Assembly: GCA_030442035.1 (NCBI GenBank)
Contig: JAUJEA010000001.1
Location: 1,209,559 to 1,273,558 of the forward strand
Source: Splendidivirga corallicola
GTDB taxonomy: Bacteria; Bacteroidota; Bacteroidia; Cytophagales; Cyclobacteriaceae
DNA length: 64,000 bases
Direction: 5' to 3'
Position numbers and translations under genes: made by a program
Notes under the pieces: generated by a model
The model's database searches: none
Seen by the model: only the letters and a program-made list of their open reading frames with translations
Told to the model about the DNA's origin: nothing
In this document: positions 44,869 to 53,329 of the stretch, piece by piece
How the letters are laid out: every line of letters starts with the position of its first letter
How positions within the stretch are numbered: position 1 is the stretch's first letter

Positions 44869-45041
44869 TCCCTTCACTACATTATTAAGATTTGTTTGAA
44901 ACTGTAGACAAATACTCTGAGGTAAAATTGTCACTGAAGGCATCCAGCAGATCCATGAGTTATGACTTTATTCCTTTGTTATTTTACCTAGTACAAAAGT
45001 CAAAAGGAGTGGTCGAAAAAAAATTAAAATATTTTAAGAAA

Positions 45042-45620
45042 TCAGCTCGTCGAAATTTTTTTTCGAATCATGCTTAAAAACTCAGGAGTTATGCCTAGGT
45101 AGCTGGCAATATATTTTTGTGGAACTCTTTGCAAGAGTTCGGGGCGTTTTTCGATCAGATCTTGATATCGTTGCTCAGGGGTATATGAAATATGTTGTGC
45201 TATTTTGGATTGTTGACCAAGAGCTGCATTTTGAAACATTATGTGGAAGTAAAACGCTATTTCAGGAATCTCTGAAAAAAGACGATCCCACTTTATACGA
45301 TTAATGAGTAGAACTTCTGTTTTTTCAATGGCCTGAATAAAATATGAGGCCGGCTCCTTTTTTAAAAAACTGGTAAAATCTCCAATCCACCAATTTTCAG
45401 TACCAAACCTAATGTTATTTTCAACCCCTTTTGCATCGATGACAAAAACACGCAAACAACCTCTCACGATAAAGTACTCGAATCGAGAAATAGCTCCGGC
45501 CTTAAGCAAATATTCTTTTTTGTTAATTTCTTTACTTTCAAAGTAATCAACCAATCGGCTTGCACTTTGATCTGAGAGCTTTATATGATTTTGTATGTGT
45601 TCAATAAGTGTTTTGTACAT
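45042..45620 (-). CDS. Crp/Fnr-family transcriptional regulator
   Basis: 192 residues from the ATG at 45620 (MYKTLIEHIQNHIKLSDQSA), the usual start point of Bacteroidota members; an ATG at 45710 would add 30 residues without similarity. Residues about 20-115 form the cyclic-nucleotide-binding beta-roll (KKEYLLKAGAISRFEYFIVR, GCLRVFVIDAKGVENNIRFG, ENWWIGDFTSFLKKEPASYF). Residues about 150-190 contain the winged helix (LLQRVPQKYIASYLGITPEF, LSMIRKKI). No four-cysteine Fe-S motif as in Fnr. In this phylum such proteins respond to varied effectors. The first gene of the minus-strand cluster that includes the luciferase-domain and SnoaL-like genes, with 225 bases between. Confidence 0.92.
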   Translation of the reverse strand: MYKTLIEHIQNHIKLSDQSASRLVDYFESKEINKKEYLLKAGAISRFEYFIVRGCLRVFVIDAKGVENNIRFGTENWWIGDFTSFLKKEPASYFIQAIEKTEVLLINRIKWDRLFSEIPEIAFYFHIMFQNAALGQQSKIAQHISYTPEQRYQDLIEKRPELLQRVPQKYIASYLGITPEFLSMIRKKISTS

Positions 45621-45970
45621 ACCATGCTCACCTTCTATGTCAGATAAAACAAATCTGCTTCCTATAAAAAATGTTTCTAAAAACTGAAATGAAGATAGCG
45701 ATTTTCTCATACTTTCTTATTTAATGAAACAACGGGCGGACGCCCTTGTTTATAATGGGTTGTAGGATCACTGCCCATCGTGAAGCTTGTACTTTACATA
45801 ATTAAACCTGCTACGCTCATCTTCCAATTTTTTTACCGCATTTACAAAAAATTCTGATACCTATAGATTATCTCCGAAAACGGTTGTTTCTGGAAACGAT
45901 CAATTCATTAAGAACGAGGTGACCTTTTCACCAATCTAACATTAAGAGGTATGGATCAAACTATGGAATC

Positions 45971-48799
45971 ATGGAAATCAATAAAAACACAAAAGTCACT
46001 CATGATAACGATGGGCGAATCAAACAAATTTTACACATTCAGCAGCCTTACAGAAATGAAAAGATCACCGGCTTAGACGATCTGGTGTTTGATTATCTGG
46101 ATAATGTCTGTGAAAATTTAGAGATACCATCTCAAGCAATTGCAAAAGCTGAAGGTCGTAATATTGATACTTCAGAATCAATGTTAAGGTTAGAAGATGT
46201 AAAAAGAACCAAAGATTCCGCAGTATATTCTTTTCAGCAATATGTCCAAAGTCTCCCCATATGGGAGGCCGGATTAAGTGTAATTGGTAACACCAGATCA
46301 GAAAGCATTCGGATGTGTCACAATAATTACAGCTATAAAGTCAATATCGGAAAAGCCCCGGGAGACAAGGGTATTGAGCCAGACAAAGTAGATATAAAAT
46401 TTCTAAAAGAATTTCTTCTGGATCAAGGTTTAAAAAGGGCTGAACAGAATGCGTTTTTAAAGGAAATTGCCAAAATGGCCGCCGAGCGTTTTGAGGTCTC
46501 AAAGATAACGCAATCCAGATCTATAATATATCAATATAAGAAGGATCACCGGATACATCAGGAACAGATGGGCCCTCATGATTCAATCAGTGGTCTCAAA
46601 TTCGACAATTTTGATATACCACTCGATCCCGTTGATGATAGCATAGAAGAAAACACCTATTACAAGGTAACGGATGTTTTATTCACAGCCGGAATAAAAG
46701 ATTTCGTAGAACCCTACAACTTCAGGATTTTCATAGAACCTCATACTGGCTCTATACTTTACGCACGTATCTTACTATCTCATGTAGATGGCTACGTATA
46801 TTTGAAAGATCCTCCAACCAAAGGATCTTCTGGGCTTACAGGAAGTTCTCCCTCCGGTTCGCTTGACCCGTTACGTGACAGTGTCACTTTGCAAGGTTTA
46901 GATACCCCTTCAGGAGGTACTTACTCATTAACAGGTGAATATATAGCACTCGAGGACATTTCTGATCCAAACGTCTTGCCTCCTACCAATTCAGCTAATT
47001 TCAATTATTCGGTACCTACCGATGATTTCTCAGCGGTTAACGCCTACTATCACAGTGATAAGCTATTCAGAATGCTGTCTTTTTATGACATTGACATTCA
47101 TGATTATTTTAATGGTACCGACTTCCCCGTTCGCGTTGACCACCGTGCATCAATCGGTTGCACTTGTGGCGGAGGAAATTGCAAAAACGCATCAGCACCA
47201 GGAAATTCAAGTTCAAATGGCTCCGATGGTTTTCGTTATGCATTGGTAGAGGCCAATACCCCAGTTGGAATCGCCACGGCCTGGAGGGTTGTTTTACATG
47301 AGTTTGGTCATGCTTGTCTATGGGACAATGTGAATTCCCCTAATTTTGGATTCTGCCATAGTATGGGAGATTCTTTAGCGGTAATATTGAATGATCCGGG
47401 AACTCAGGCAACCGATCGTTTCGAATCATTCCCATGGTCGAAAATAGATAGAAGACATGACAGGCCTATATCTGATTGGGCTTATTACGGACCAAATTAT
47501 GATGGCAGCTATGGTACCGAACAAATCTTAAGTACTACCCTATTTCGTGTATACAGAGTTACCGGTGGAGATTATATTGGTTATCCGAATCATCAAAAGT
47601 TTGCAGCGGATTGGGTGATCAAAACAGTACTGCAAACCGTTGGGGAGCTAACCCCGGCAACTAATGCTAATTCTCCTGAAGAATTGTGTAATTCCATGAT
47701 GAGTACAGAAATAGGTATTAATTCTTTTCTGGGCATACCAGGAGGACATTTGCACAAAGTAATAAGATGGAGCTTCGAAAAACAAGGTGCCTACCTTGCA
47801 ACCCCCGTTACTGACAATTCCAACGATCAGGAAGGCGCTCCGGAACCTGTTGATGTGTATATCGATGATGGTAGAAATGGTATTTATGAACCTATGCTTG
47901 GTAATTTTTGGAATACCACAGACATCTGGAACAGGCTTATGGCTGATAACGGTATAACACACGACCCGCCAGTCGTTGGAGTAACCAATTACATATATGT
48001 CAGAATTAAAAATCGTGGCACTCAACCTGCAAGTAATATTGTGGTAAGAGGGTATCAATGCAATCCAGGCACTGGACTAGTGTGGCCAAACGATTGGACA
48101 CCATGGGCCACACCATCTATTAACGTCCCGGGCACGCTGAATCCGGGTGCATCCACTGTAGTAGGACCTTTCCAATGGATACCTCAAAATGTAGGCCACG
48201 ATTGTCTATTGGCCATGGTTGACGCAGATGGAGACTCAGCAAACGACAGCACGGTAACTGCCGGACCTATTCCCCATTATCGCCTGGTCCCATTCGATAA
48301 TAATATTGCTCAACGAAATGTAGTCCCCGTAGCTGGTGGTGGTAGTGGATCCGGACTAACCGGATCATTTATCGACAGAAGATTTCTAGTAAGAAACCCA
48401 TTTGAAAGGGAAGTGCATGTGACCTTTGAAATCGAGCAGCATAGCTTACTCACCAAATTAGGTCTGCAGCTCGGTTTTAAAGGTGTGGATATGAAAGAAG
48501 GTTTCAAACTTGGTGCAAGAGAAGAAAAAGAAGTAGAATTCGATGTAATTAAAAGATCCGGAGATTTCTCAAAACAGGACATAGCGTCGCAAAATCACCC
48601 ACCTCAAGTGGAGGTATTGGTGTACACAGATGAGCTTCTTACCGGTGGAATGACTTATCGGCTTGATCCTGAAATAGAAAAAGATCTAAGAGGCAAACCT
48701 TATGGACAGGAAGATAAAGACGACAATGATCCTTGTAAGAAAAAAGGATTCTTCAATTGGCTACGCTGTTTGATCAAAAAAATATTTGGACATAGATAA
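45971..48799 (+). CDS. Large HExxH (gluzincin-like) protein without signal peptide
   Basis: 942 residues. N-terminal ~270 residues resemble an FTP/PepSY-like propeptide (YSFQQYVQSLPIWEAGLSVI, then a second beta unit RIFIEPHTGSILYARILLSH). Residues about 365-580 hold the candidate metalloprotease core: VVLHEFGHACLWDNVNSPNF with HEFGH, then GFCHSMGDSLAVILNDP, which sits where thermolysin/fungalysin-type enzymes have their third ligand in a (N/G)E..(S/A)D motif; here the glutamate is replaced (MGD). Next comes a CARDB/Ig-like domain (residues about 640-760; VTNYIYVRIKNRGTQPASNI, LVWPNDWTPWATP), another beta domain with a Gly/Ser linker, and a cationic tail ending CKKKGFFNWLRCLIKKIFGH. The N-terminus MEINKNTKVTHDNDGRIKQI has no export signal. 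Function unknown. Confidence 0.75.
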   Translation: MEINKNTKVTHDNDGRIKQILHIQQPYRNEKITGLDDLVFDYLDNVCENLEIPSQAIAKAEGRNIDTSESMLRLEDVKRTKDSAVYSFQQYVQSLPIWEAGLSVIGNTRSESIRMCHNNYSYKVNIGKAPGDKGIEPDKVDIKFLKEFLLDQGLKRAEQNAFLKEIAKMAAERFEVSKITQSRSIIYQYKKDHRIHQEQMGPHDSISGLKFDNFDIPLDPVDDSIEENTYYKVTDVLFTAGIKDFVEPYNFRIFIEPHTGSILYARILLSHVDGYVYLKDPPTKGSSGLTGSSPSGSLDPLRDSVTLQGLDTPSGGTYSLTGEYIALEDISDPNVLPPTNSANFNYSVPTDDFSAVNAYYHSDKLFRMLSFYDIDIHDYFNGTDFPVRVDHRASIGCTCGGGNCKNASAPGNSSSNGSDGFRYALVEANTPVGIATAWRVVLHEFGHACLWDNVNSPNFGFCHSMGDSLAVILNDPGTQATDRFESFPWSKIDRRHDRPISDWAYYGPNYDGSYGTEQILSTTLFRVYRVTGGDYIGYPNHQKFAADWVIKTVLQTVGELTPATNANSPEELCNSMMSTEIGINSFLGIPGGHLHKVIRWSFEKQGAYLATPVTDNSNDQEGAPEPVDVYIDDGRNGIYEPMLGNFWNTTDIWNRLMADNGITHDPPVVGVTNYIYVRIKNRGTQPASNIVVRGYQCNPGTGLVWPNDWTPWATPSINVPGTLNPGASTVVGPFQWIPQNVGHDCLLAMVDADGDSANDSTVTAGPIPHYRLVPFDNNIAQRNVVPVAGGGSGSGLTGSFIDRRFLVRNPFEREVHVTFEIEQHSLLTKLGLQLGFKGVDMKEGFKLGAREEKEVEFDVIKRSGDFSKQDIASQNHPPQVEVLVYTDELLTGGMTYRLDPEIEKDLRGKPYGQEDKDDNDPCKKKGFFNWLRCLIKKIFGHR

Positions 48800-48928
48800 T
48801 CCTATCACAAATTTTGACTGGTCACTTGGTAAATATTAATGATGGATTCTTATGATTAGTCTAGATCAAAAAAGTTAACCAAAACAATGGAAGAGACAAT
48901 AAATGAGATGTTAAAGCCGTAAAAAAGA

Positions 48929-48985
48929 AAAACAGTGTGATGGAGGATTGTTTCAAAACTTAATCGCTCACAGTCACACTGTTTT
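48929..48985 (-). terminator. Terminator of tRNA-Ser, long-loop stem
   Basis: Perfect 12-bp inverted repeat AAAACAGTGTGA / TCACACTGTTTT whose near arm starts one base after the tRNA 3' end, with a 33-nt loop containing a small GTTT-TG-AAAC stem. On the minus strand the distal arm runs into TTTTCTTTTTT. Same layout as at tRNA-Arg. Confidence 0.7.
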
Positions 48986-48986
48986 G

Positions 48987-49071
48987 CAGAGGGTGAGGGA
49001 TTCGAACCCCCGGTACCTCGCGGTACAACGGTTTTCAAGACCGCCGCGTTCGACCACTCCGCCAACCCTCT
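48987..49071 (-). tRNA. tRNA-Ser (anticodon TGA)
   Basis: Class II tRNA of 85 nt on the minus strand: acceptor AGAGGGT/ACCCTCT with discriminator G, D arm GGCGGAGTGGTCGAACGC, anticodon stem CGGTC/... with loop TTGAAAA giving anticodon UGA, a long variable arm TTGTACCGCGAGGTACC, and T arm GGGGGTTCGAATCCC. CCA is not encoded. Reads UCA and, with wobble modification, other UCN codons. Confidence 0.96.
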
Positions 49072-49094
49072 GTAGGCTTTCCCGATTGGGATTG

Positions 49095-49126
49095 CAAATG
49101 TAGATTTTTTATTTTTTTTAGCAAAA
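49095..49126 (-). promoter_or_regulatory. Promoter of tRNA-Ser
   Basis: On the minus strand TTTTG (49122-49126), a 19-base spacer and TACATTTG (49095-49102), a textbook Bacteroidota promoter, with transcription expected to begin about 17 bases before the mature tRNA. The -7 box and the following CAATCC are shared with tRNA-Arg. Confidence 0.75.
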
Positions 49127-49152
49127 TTGAAAGATGAAAAAAATTCAGTTTT

Positions 49153-50100
49153 TTATTTTGCCTGATCTCCATGGATACTGTGTGCCTTATGGATACTGGC
49201 ATTAAGCTCATATCCAATGAGCAGAACAACCGATAAAATGAACTGCCAGATCATCAAAGCGATCAATACGCCAATGGATCCATAAAGTTTATTGTAGGTA
49301 CTGAAGTTGGCCACGTAGTAAGAAAATCCATAAGAAACCAACAGGCATAGTAGGGTGGCGACAAAAGAACCTATCGAGAAAAAACGCCAATTATAATGCA
49401 CAGCCGGACCGAAATAATAGATGAAAGAAATAGCTAGAAAGAATACAATGAATATGACAATAAACCGTAGTGCCAGGAACAATAAAAACAGGTAGTTATC
49501 AATATCGAACCACTCGAGATGTTGAATAAAATCTATCATAATATTACCCACCACCAATAGGACAATAGCCAAAACCAGTACTATGGCCAACATCATGGTC
49601 AATGCTGTTGCTATGAATCTTGTTTTAAGGAAGCCCCTTTTCTCGACAGTCTTGTAGCAGGCATTGAAAGCCTTGATAAGTGCCATCATACCATTCGTAG
49701 CCAGGAAAAGTGAGAACACAAAACCAAAGGTCAATAGACCTCCTCGTTGCTTTCCTATAATATCCAACACGGTGCTTGAGATGACCTCATACATATTCTG
49801 GGGCATCATTTGTCCAATAAACTCCATGATGCTTTCTACACTTACATCAGGTATCCAATCATGTATAAATGGAATCAATGTAAATAAAAAAAGGATGGCT
49901 GGAAATATAGCTAAGGTGAAATTGAAAGCGACTGCCTCCGCTCTTTCTATCACTTCATCTTTGGTTAGTTTATCGATAAAGATACGGATCACGTCATATA
50001 GATTGACATCAGCCTTTTTGAACCTGATCTTTTTTAACAAGGAAATCGTCCATTGATAAGGAGCGCTATTGGTAATATATGTTAAGAATTTCTTCTTCAT
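49153..50100 (-). CDS. YihY/BrkB-family inner-membrane protein
   Basis: 315 residues with about six membrane helices. Family signatures: ERAEAVAFNFTLAIFPAILF LFTLIPFIHD near residue 55, GLLTFGFVFSLFLATNGMMA, the conserved ..F..RFIATALTMMLAIVL, YYFGPAVHYNWRFFSIGSFV and YNKLYGSIGVLIALMIWQFI. Once described as ribonuclease BN or a serum-resistance factor, the family is better regarded as membrane proteins of unknown, possibly transport or lipid-related, function. It is the last gene of the mltG operon, six bases after the thioesterase gene. Confidence 0.92.
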   Translation of the reverse strand: MKKKFLTYITNSAPYQWTISLLKKIRFKKADVNLYDVIRIFIDKLTKDEVIERAEAVAFNFTLAIFPAILFLFTLIPFIHDWIPDVSVESIMEFIGQMMPQNMYEVISSTVLDIIGKQRGGLLTFGFVFSLFLATNGMMALIKAFNACYKTVEKRGFLKTRFIATALTMMLAIVLVLAIVLLVVGNIMIDFIQHLEWFDIDNYLFLLFLALRFIVIFIVFFLAISFIYYFGPAVHYNWRFFSIGSFVATLLCLLVSYGFSYYVANFSTYNKLYGSIGVLIALMIWQFILSVVLLIGYELNASIHKAHSIHGDQAK

Positions 50101-50106
50101 ATCCTT

Positions 50107-50514
50107 TTATACAAAATAAGGATCAAGCAGTTCCTGCATCTTTTTTGGTGGTCTGCAAGGTTTACCGGTCTCTGTATTCACAAAGACAAGCAAGGTCTCT
50201 CCAAGATGAATCAGCTGATCATCCTCATTGAATATTTCATAATTGAACTTGATGCGGACACCTGGCCTTTCATGTATTTTTGTTTTAATTGTTAAAAGAT
50301 CATCATACCTCGCGGGTGCTATGAACTTGGAAGAATTCTGCAAAACCGGTAACATAATACCCTGGGCTTCCAGACTTTTATATGAAAAACCAAGGGCTCT
50401 TAAACTTTCAACTCTTGCCACCTCATAATACATAGCATAATTGCCGTAATAGACATAAGCCATTTGATCAGTCTCACCATATCTCACCCTGATCTGAGTA
50501 GAACTTTCGTACAT
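50107..50514 (-). CDS. Acyl-CoA thioesterase, YbgC/FadM type
   Basis: 135 residues, a single hot-dog fold of the 4HBT family. The active-site segment RYGETDQMAYVYYGNYAMYY has the catalytic aspartate at residue 16 followed by the YxNY/E helix, as in YbgC (D..G.VYHANYL). It hydrolyses acyl-CoA thioesters; YbgC members are linked to the Tol-Pal system, but no tol or pal gene is here. Start codon is four bases after the mltG stop and its own stop six bases before the BrkB-family gene, so co-transcribed. Confidence 0.93.
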   Translation of the reverse strand: MYESSTQIRVRYGETDQMAYVYYGNYAMYYEVARVESLRALGFSYKSLEAQGIMLPVLQNSSKFIAPARYDDLLTIKTKIHERPGVRIKFNYEIFNEDDQLIHLGETLLVFVNTETGKPCRPPKKMQELLDPYFV

Positions 50515-50518
50515 ATTC

Positions 50519-51553
50519 TTATCGAAACAATTTAGCTTTATTTAACACGCGCTGGTATTTTCTGGCATTGTTCAGATGTTCTCTAAGGGTACTTGCAAAA
50601 TTATGGTAGCCTGAAAAGTCTTCCTTTGCGCACATATATAAAAAATTATGTTTTTCATAGTTCAAAACCCCATCAATAGCCCTGATGCTAGGCAGGCTGA
50701 TTGGCCCTGGGGGTAACCCGGCATATTTATAGGTATTATAAGGTGATTCTATTTCTTTGTGTTTGTTCAGAACCCTTTTGATAGTAAAATCCTGCGCGGC
50801 AAAAATGAGGGTCGGATCCGCCTGTAGCGGTATATTCCTATTCAAACGATTAATATATAATCCGGCCACCTTAGGCAGTTCGTCATGCTTGCTGCATTCA
50901 GCCTGAACGATAGAAGCTAAAATGGAAACTTCTACGGGAGACATCTTCAATGCTTCGGCTTTATTGATCCGCTCTTCAGTCCAAAAATTCTTGTATTCCC
51001 TGTTCATTCGTTCCATAAGCTTGTCCGGAGAAACGGTCCAATATTCCTCATAAGTATTGGGAATGAACATGACCATGAAACTTTCCTTATCAAAACCGTA
51101 ATTTGAGGCCACTGTTGAATCATTCAATAACACTTCAAAATGATTAGCTTCCATTTCCAACTCTTTTGTTATTTTCTCTGCCAGTTCATTTCGCAAACGA
51201 ATATTATTGAAAGTGATATTAACAGGTGTTTGATCCCCGGATCTCAATAAGCGAATTGCCTCTATATTAGACATATTCTTGGTCAACTTATATTTGCCAG
51301 GTTTTACATTATCCTGATATTTCATGAGTTTTGCCATGAAACTAAAAGAGACCAGGTCCTGGACCATTTCTTTTTCACTTAGTGAATCCTGTACAGTCTT
51401 AAATGAAGCTCCTCCTGGTATGTATAGATAACTATCCTCCTTTTCTACAAGAATATTGGGAACATTAACGGTTTGATAAATGTATAGGCTAGAGGTAGTG
51501 AGCAAAATCGAAAATGTCACAACTACAACTGCGATGATCGTCCTTCTTTTCAT
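50519..51553 (-). CDS. mltG: Endolytic peptidoglycan transglycosylase MltG
   Basis: 344 residues. One N-terminal membrane helix (TIIAVVVVTFSILLTTSSLY) holds the enzyme in the inner membrane with the rest in the periplasm. A LysM-like subdomain (LYIPGGASFKTVQDSLSEKE) precedes the YceG catalytic domain, with VEVSILASIVQAEC placing the catalytic glutamate near residue 218 and VAGLYINRLNRNIPLQADPT, YKYAGLPPGPISLPSIRAID as conserved substrate-binding segments. It cleaves nascent glycan strands and so sets their length. First gene of the operon with the thioesterase and BrkB-family genes. Confidence 0.96.
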   Translation of the reverse strand: MKRRTIIAVVVVTFSILLTTSSLYIYQTVNVPNILVEKEDSYLYIPGGASFKTVQDSLSEKEMVQDLVSFSFMAKLMKYQDNVKPGKYKLTKNMSNIEAIRLLRSGDQTPVNITFNNIRLRNELAEKITKELEMEANHFEVLLNDSTVASNYGFDKESFMVMFIPNTYEEYWTVSPDKLMERMNREYKNFWTEERINKAEALKMSPVEVSILASIVQAECSKHDELPKVAGLYINRLNRNIPLQADPTLIFAAQDFTIKRVLNKHKEIESPYNTYKYAGLPPGPISLPSIRAIDGVLNYEKHNFLYMCAKEDFSGYHNFASTLREHLNNARKYQRVLNKAKLFR

Positions 51554-51770
51554 TTCTATGGTTTTTAAAACCTGCTTCTAACAGCTTTTGTTTTTTGGAT
51601 CAAAAGATTCAAAAAATAGTATCTATTTAAGATTTCTGCAAATTAGTAGCGATAACATATTGGATAATCCAACATCGATCGGGCAAAATTACGAATTAGT
51701 TTTTAAATCCTGCTTTTGAAAATCAAATCGGATTAGGTACAGGCAAGGTTACCTATGAAAATCAATTTAA

Positions 51771-51799
51771 TTTTGGTATAATGCTTTTTATTACTTTTG
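51771..51799 (+). promoter_or_regulatory. Candidate promoter of the Sua5/YrdC gene
   Basis: TTTTG at 51771-51775, a 16-base spacer and TACTTTTG at 51792-51799 on the plus strand. The box is only eight bases before the GTG start, so the mRNA would be leaderless or nearly so. The spacer is a little short. Confidence 0.35.
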
Positions 51800-51806
51800 A
51801 ATAACT

Positions 51807-52433
51807 GTGGCATATCTCTTAAAGCTATATCCCGAAAACCCCGAATTGCGAAAAATTGAGCAAGTGGTTAAAATCCTCAAAGACGGAGGTGTGATCATTT
51901 ACCCCACGGATACCATATATGCCATTGGCTGCGACATTTTCAATTCCAAGGCCATTGAAAAAATTTGCCACTTGAAGGGTATAAAGCCCGGAAAGTTCGA
52001 ACTTTCATTTATCTGTCACAATATCAGTGAAGCATCAAATTATGTCAGGAATCTGAGTACACCTGTGTTTAAGGTAATGAAAAAAGCACTGCCAGGCCCT
52101 TTTACATTTATTTTAAATGCCAACAGCAAAGTACCAAAGATCTTAAAGGTGAAAAAATCAACCATTGGAATAAGGGTTCCTGACAATAACATTCCAAGGA
52201 TGATCGTGGAACGTTTGGGAAATCCAATCGTTACTACCTCGATCCGCGATGAAGACGAAATCATTGAATATACCACCGATCCGGAATTGATTTATGAAAA
52301 GTTCCGGCAGCACATTGATGTAGTTATTGATGGAGGATATGGAAAAAATGTGCCGTCAACGGTAGTCGATTGTACAACAGAAAATTTTGAAGTTATCCGA
52401 GAAGGATTAGGGGATATATCAACGTATTTATAA
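51807..52433 (+). CDS. L-threonylcarbamoyladenylate synthase (Sua5/YciO/YrdC family)
   Basis: 208 residues. The conserved nucleotide-binding segment GGVIIYPTDTIYAIGCDIFN at residues about 30-50, KGIKPGKFELSFICHN, and VPSTVVDCTTENFEVIREGL near the C-terminus define the YrdC domain. The enzyme makes threonylcarbamoyl-AMP from threonine, bicarbonate and ATP for the t6A37 modification of ANN-decoding tRNAs; some YciO-like members have another role. No C-terminal Sua5 domain, which is normal for this length. Start is GTG and the N-terminus MAYLLKLYPENPELRKI looks complete. Divergent from mltG. Confidence 0.92.
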   Translation: MAYLLKLYPENPELRKIEQVVKILKDGGVIIYPTDTIYAIGCDIFNSKAIEKICHLKGIKPGKFELSFICHNISEASNYVRNLSTPVFKVMKKALPGPFTFILNANSKVPKILKVKKSTIGIRVPDNNIPRMIVERLGNPIVTTSIRDEDEIIEYTTDPELIYEKFRQHIDVVIDGGYGKNVPSTVVDCTTENFEVIREGLGDISTYL

Positions 52434-52574
52434 AAAATTCATCCTAATTCTTACAAAGTTAGAAAGGATATTATTTTCTTTATGAAATTTTTGATCTTTA
52501 ACCAATCTTTAAACTATATAACCGGAAACTAAAATCAATTTGATTTTGGCTTTCTGAATTGAACAGGATTTCTG

Positions 52575-53231
52575 ATGAGTGCGGGTTCAAAATCAGTGTT
52601 GTTAGAGCTTCAATACTTACCCTGTTTGGAATATTTTGTTTGCTTAAATGAATACGATAAGATCATCATTGAGGCACAAGAATATTATGTAAAACAAACT
52701 TATAGGAATCGCTGTTACATTTTGGCCGCCAATAAAATAGACGTTCTTTCAATTCCGGTTAAAAGTGGTAACAGAAAAATCCTGATCAAGGATGTACAGA
52801 TTGATTACAACCAAAAATGGTTGAATAATCATTGGCGAGGAATAATTTCCGCATATGGGAAATCTCCTTACTTCGAACACTTTGTTCATGAGTTTGAAAA
52901 AGTTTTCTTCAGAAAAAGGAAATTTTTATTTGATCTCAATTGGGATCTACTGACAATTTGTCTCAAAATTTTAAGGATGAATACAGAAATCTGTTTCTCA
53001 GACACTTACAATACAGACACATCTTCTGATGTACTGGATCTGAGGTCAGTGATACATCCCAAATCCCGAGATAAAAGGCTTTTTTACGAACCTTTTGTCT
53101 ACAATCAAATTTTTGGCAAAGACTTTGCCGAGAACTTGAGCGTTATAGATCTAATATTTTGTGAAGGACCAAATGCTTTAACGATATTGGAAAATTCCAA
53201 GAGTTTTAGGTCTGAACAAAAGCAGTTTTAA
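52575..53231 (+). CDS. WbqC-family protein
   Basis: 218 residues of the WbqC family (PF08889 type): LLELQYLPCLEYFVCLNEYD, TYRNRCYILAANKIDVLSIP, VQIDYNQKWLNNHWRGIISA and SPYFEHFVHEFEKVFF are the recognisable conserved segments. WbqC homologues occur in O-antigen clusters and widely in Bacteroidota outside them; the reaction is not established. Residues ILAANKID and VDLIFCEGPNA suggest a compact cytoplasmic enzyme. It lies about 140 bases after the Sua5 gene and 98 before clpC on the same strand; a weak hairpin (53236-53256) follows. Confidence 0.85.
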   Translation: MSAGSKSVLLELQYLPCLEYFVCLNEYDKIIIEAQEYYVKQTYRNRCYILAANKIDVLSIPVKSGNRKILIKDVQIDYNQKWLNNHWRGIISAYGKSPYFEHFVHEFEKVFFRKRKFLFDLNWDLLTICLKILRMNTEICFSDTYNTDTSSDVLDLRSVIHPKSRDKRLFYEPFVYNQIFGKDFAENLSVIDLIFCEGPNALTILENSKSFRSEQKQF

Positions 53232-53329
53232 ATTCGTTGATAGTATATAAATCAACAAATATTTTAGAATAATTCAATACATAAATCGATAAAAAGGCTT
53301 AGATTTAAATCTATTATAAATCCTTGAAT

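Noticed and set aside
44892-45077. 61-codon plus-strand open frame between the Crp and luciferase-domain genes
   Set aside because: Its 3' end overlaps the Crp/Fnr gene on the opposite strand, composition is not protein-like, and there is no promoter or domain.
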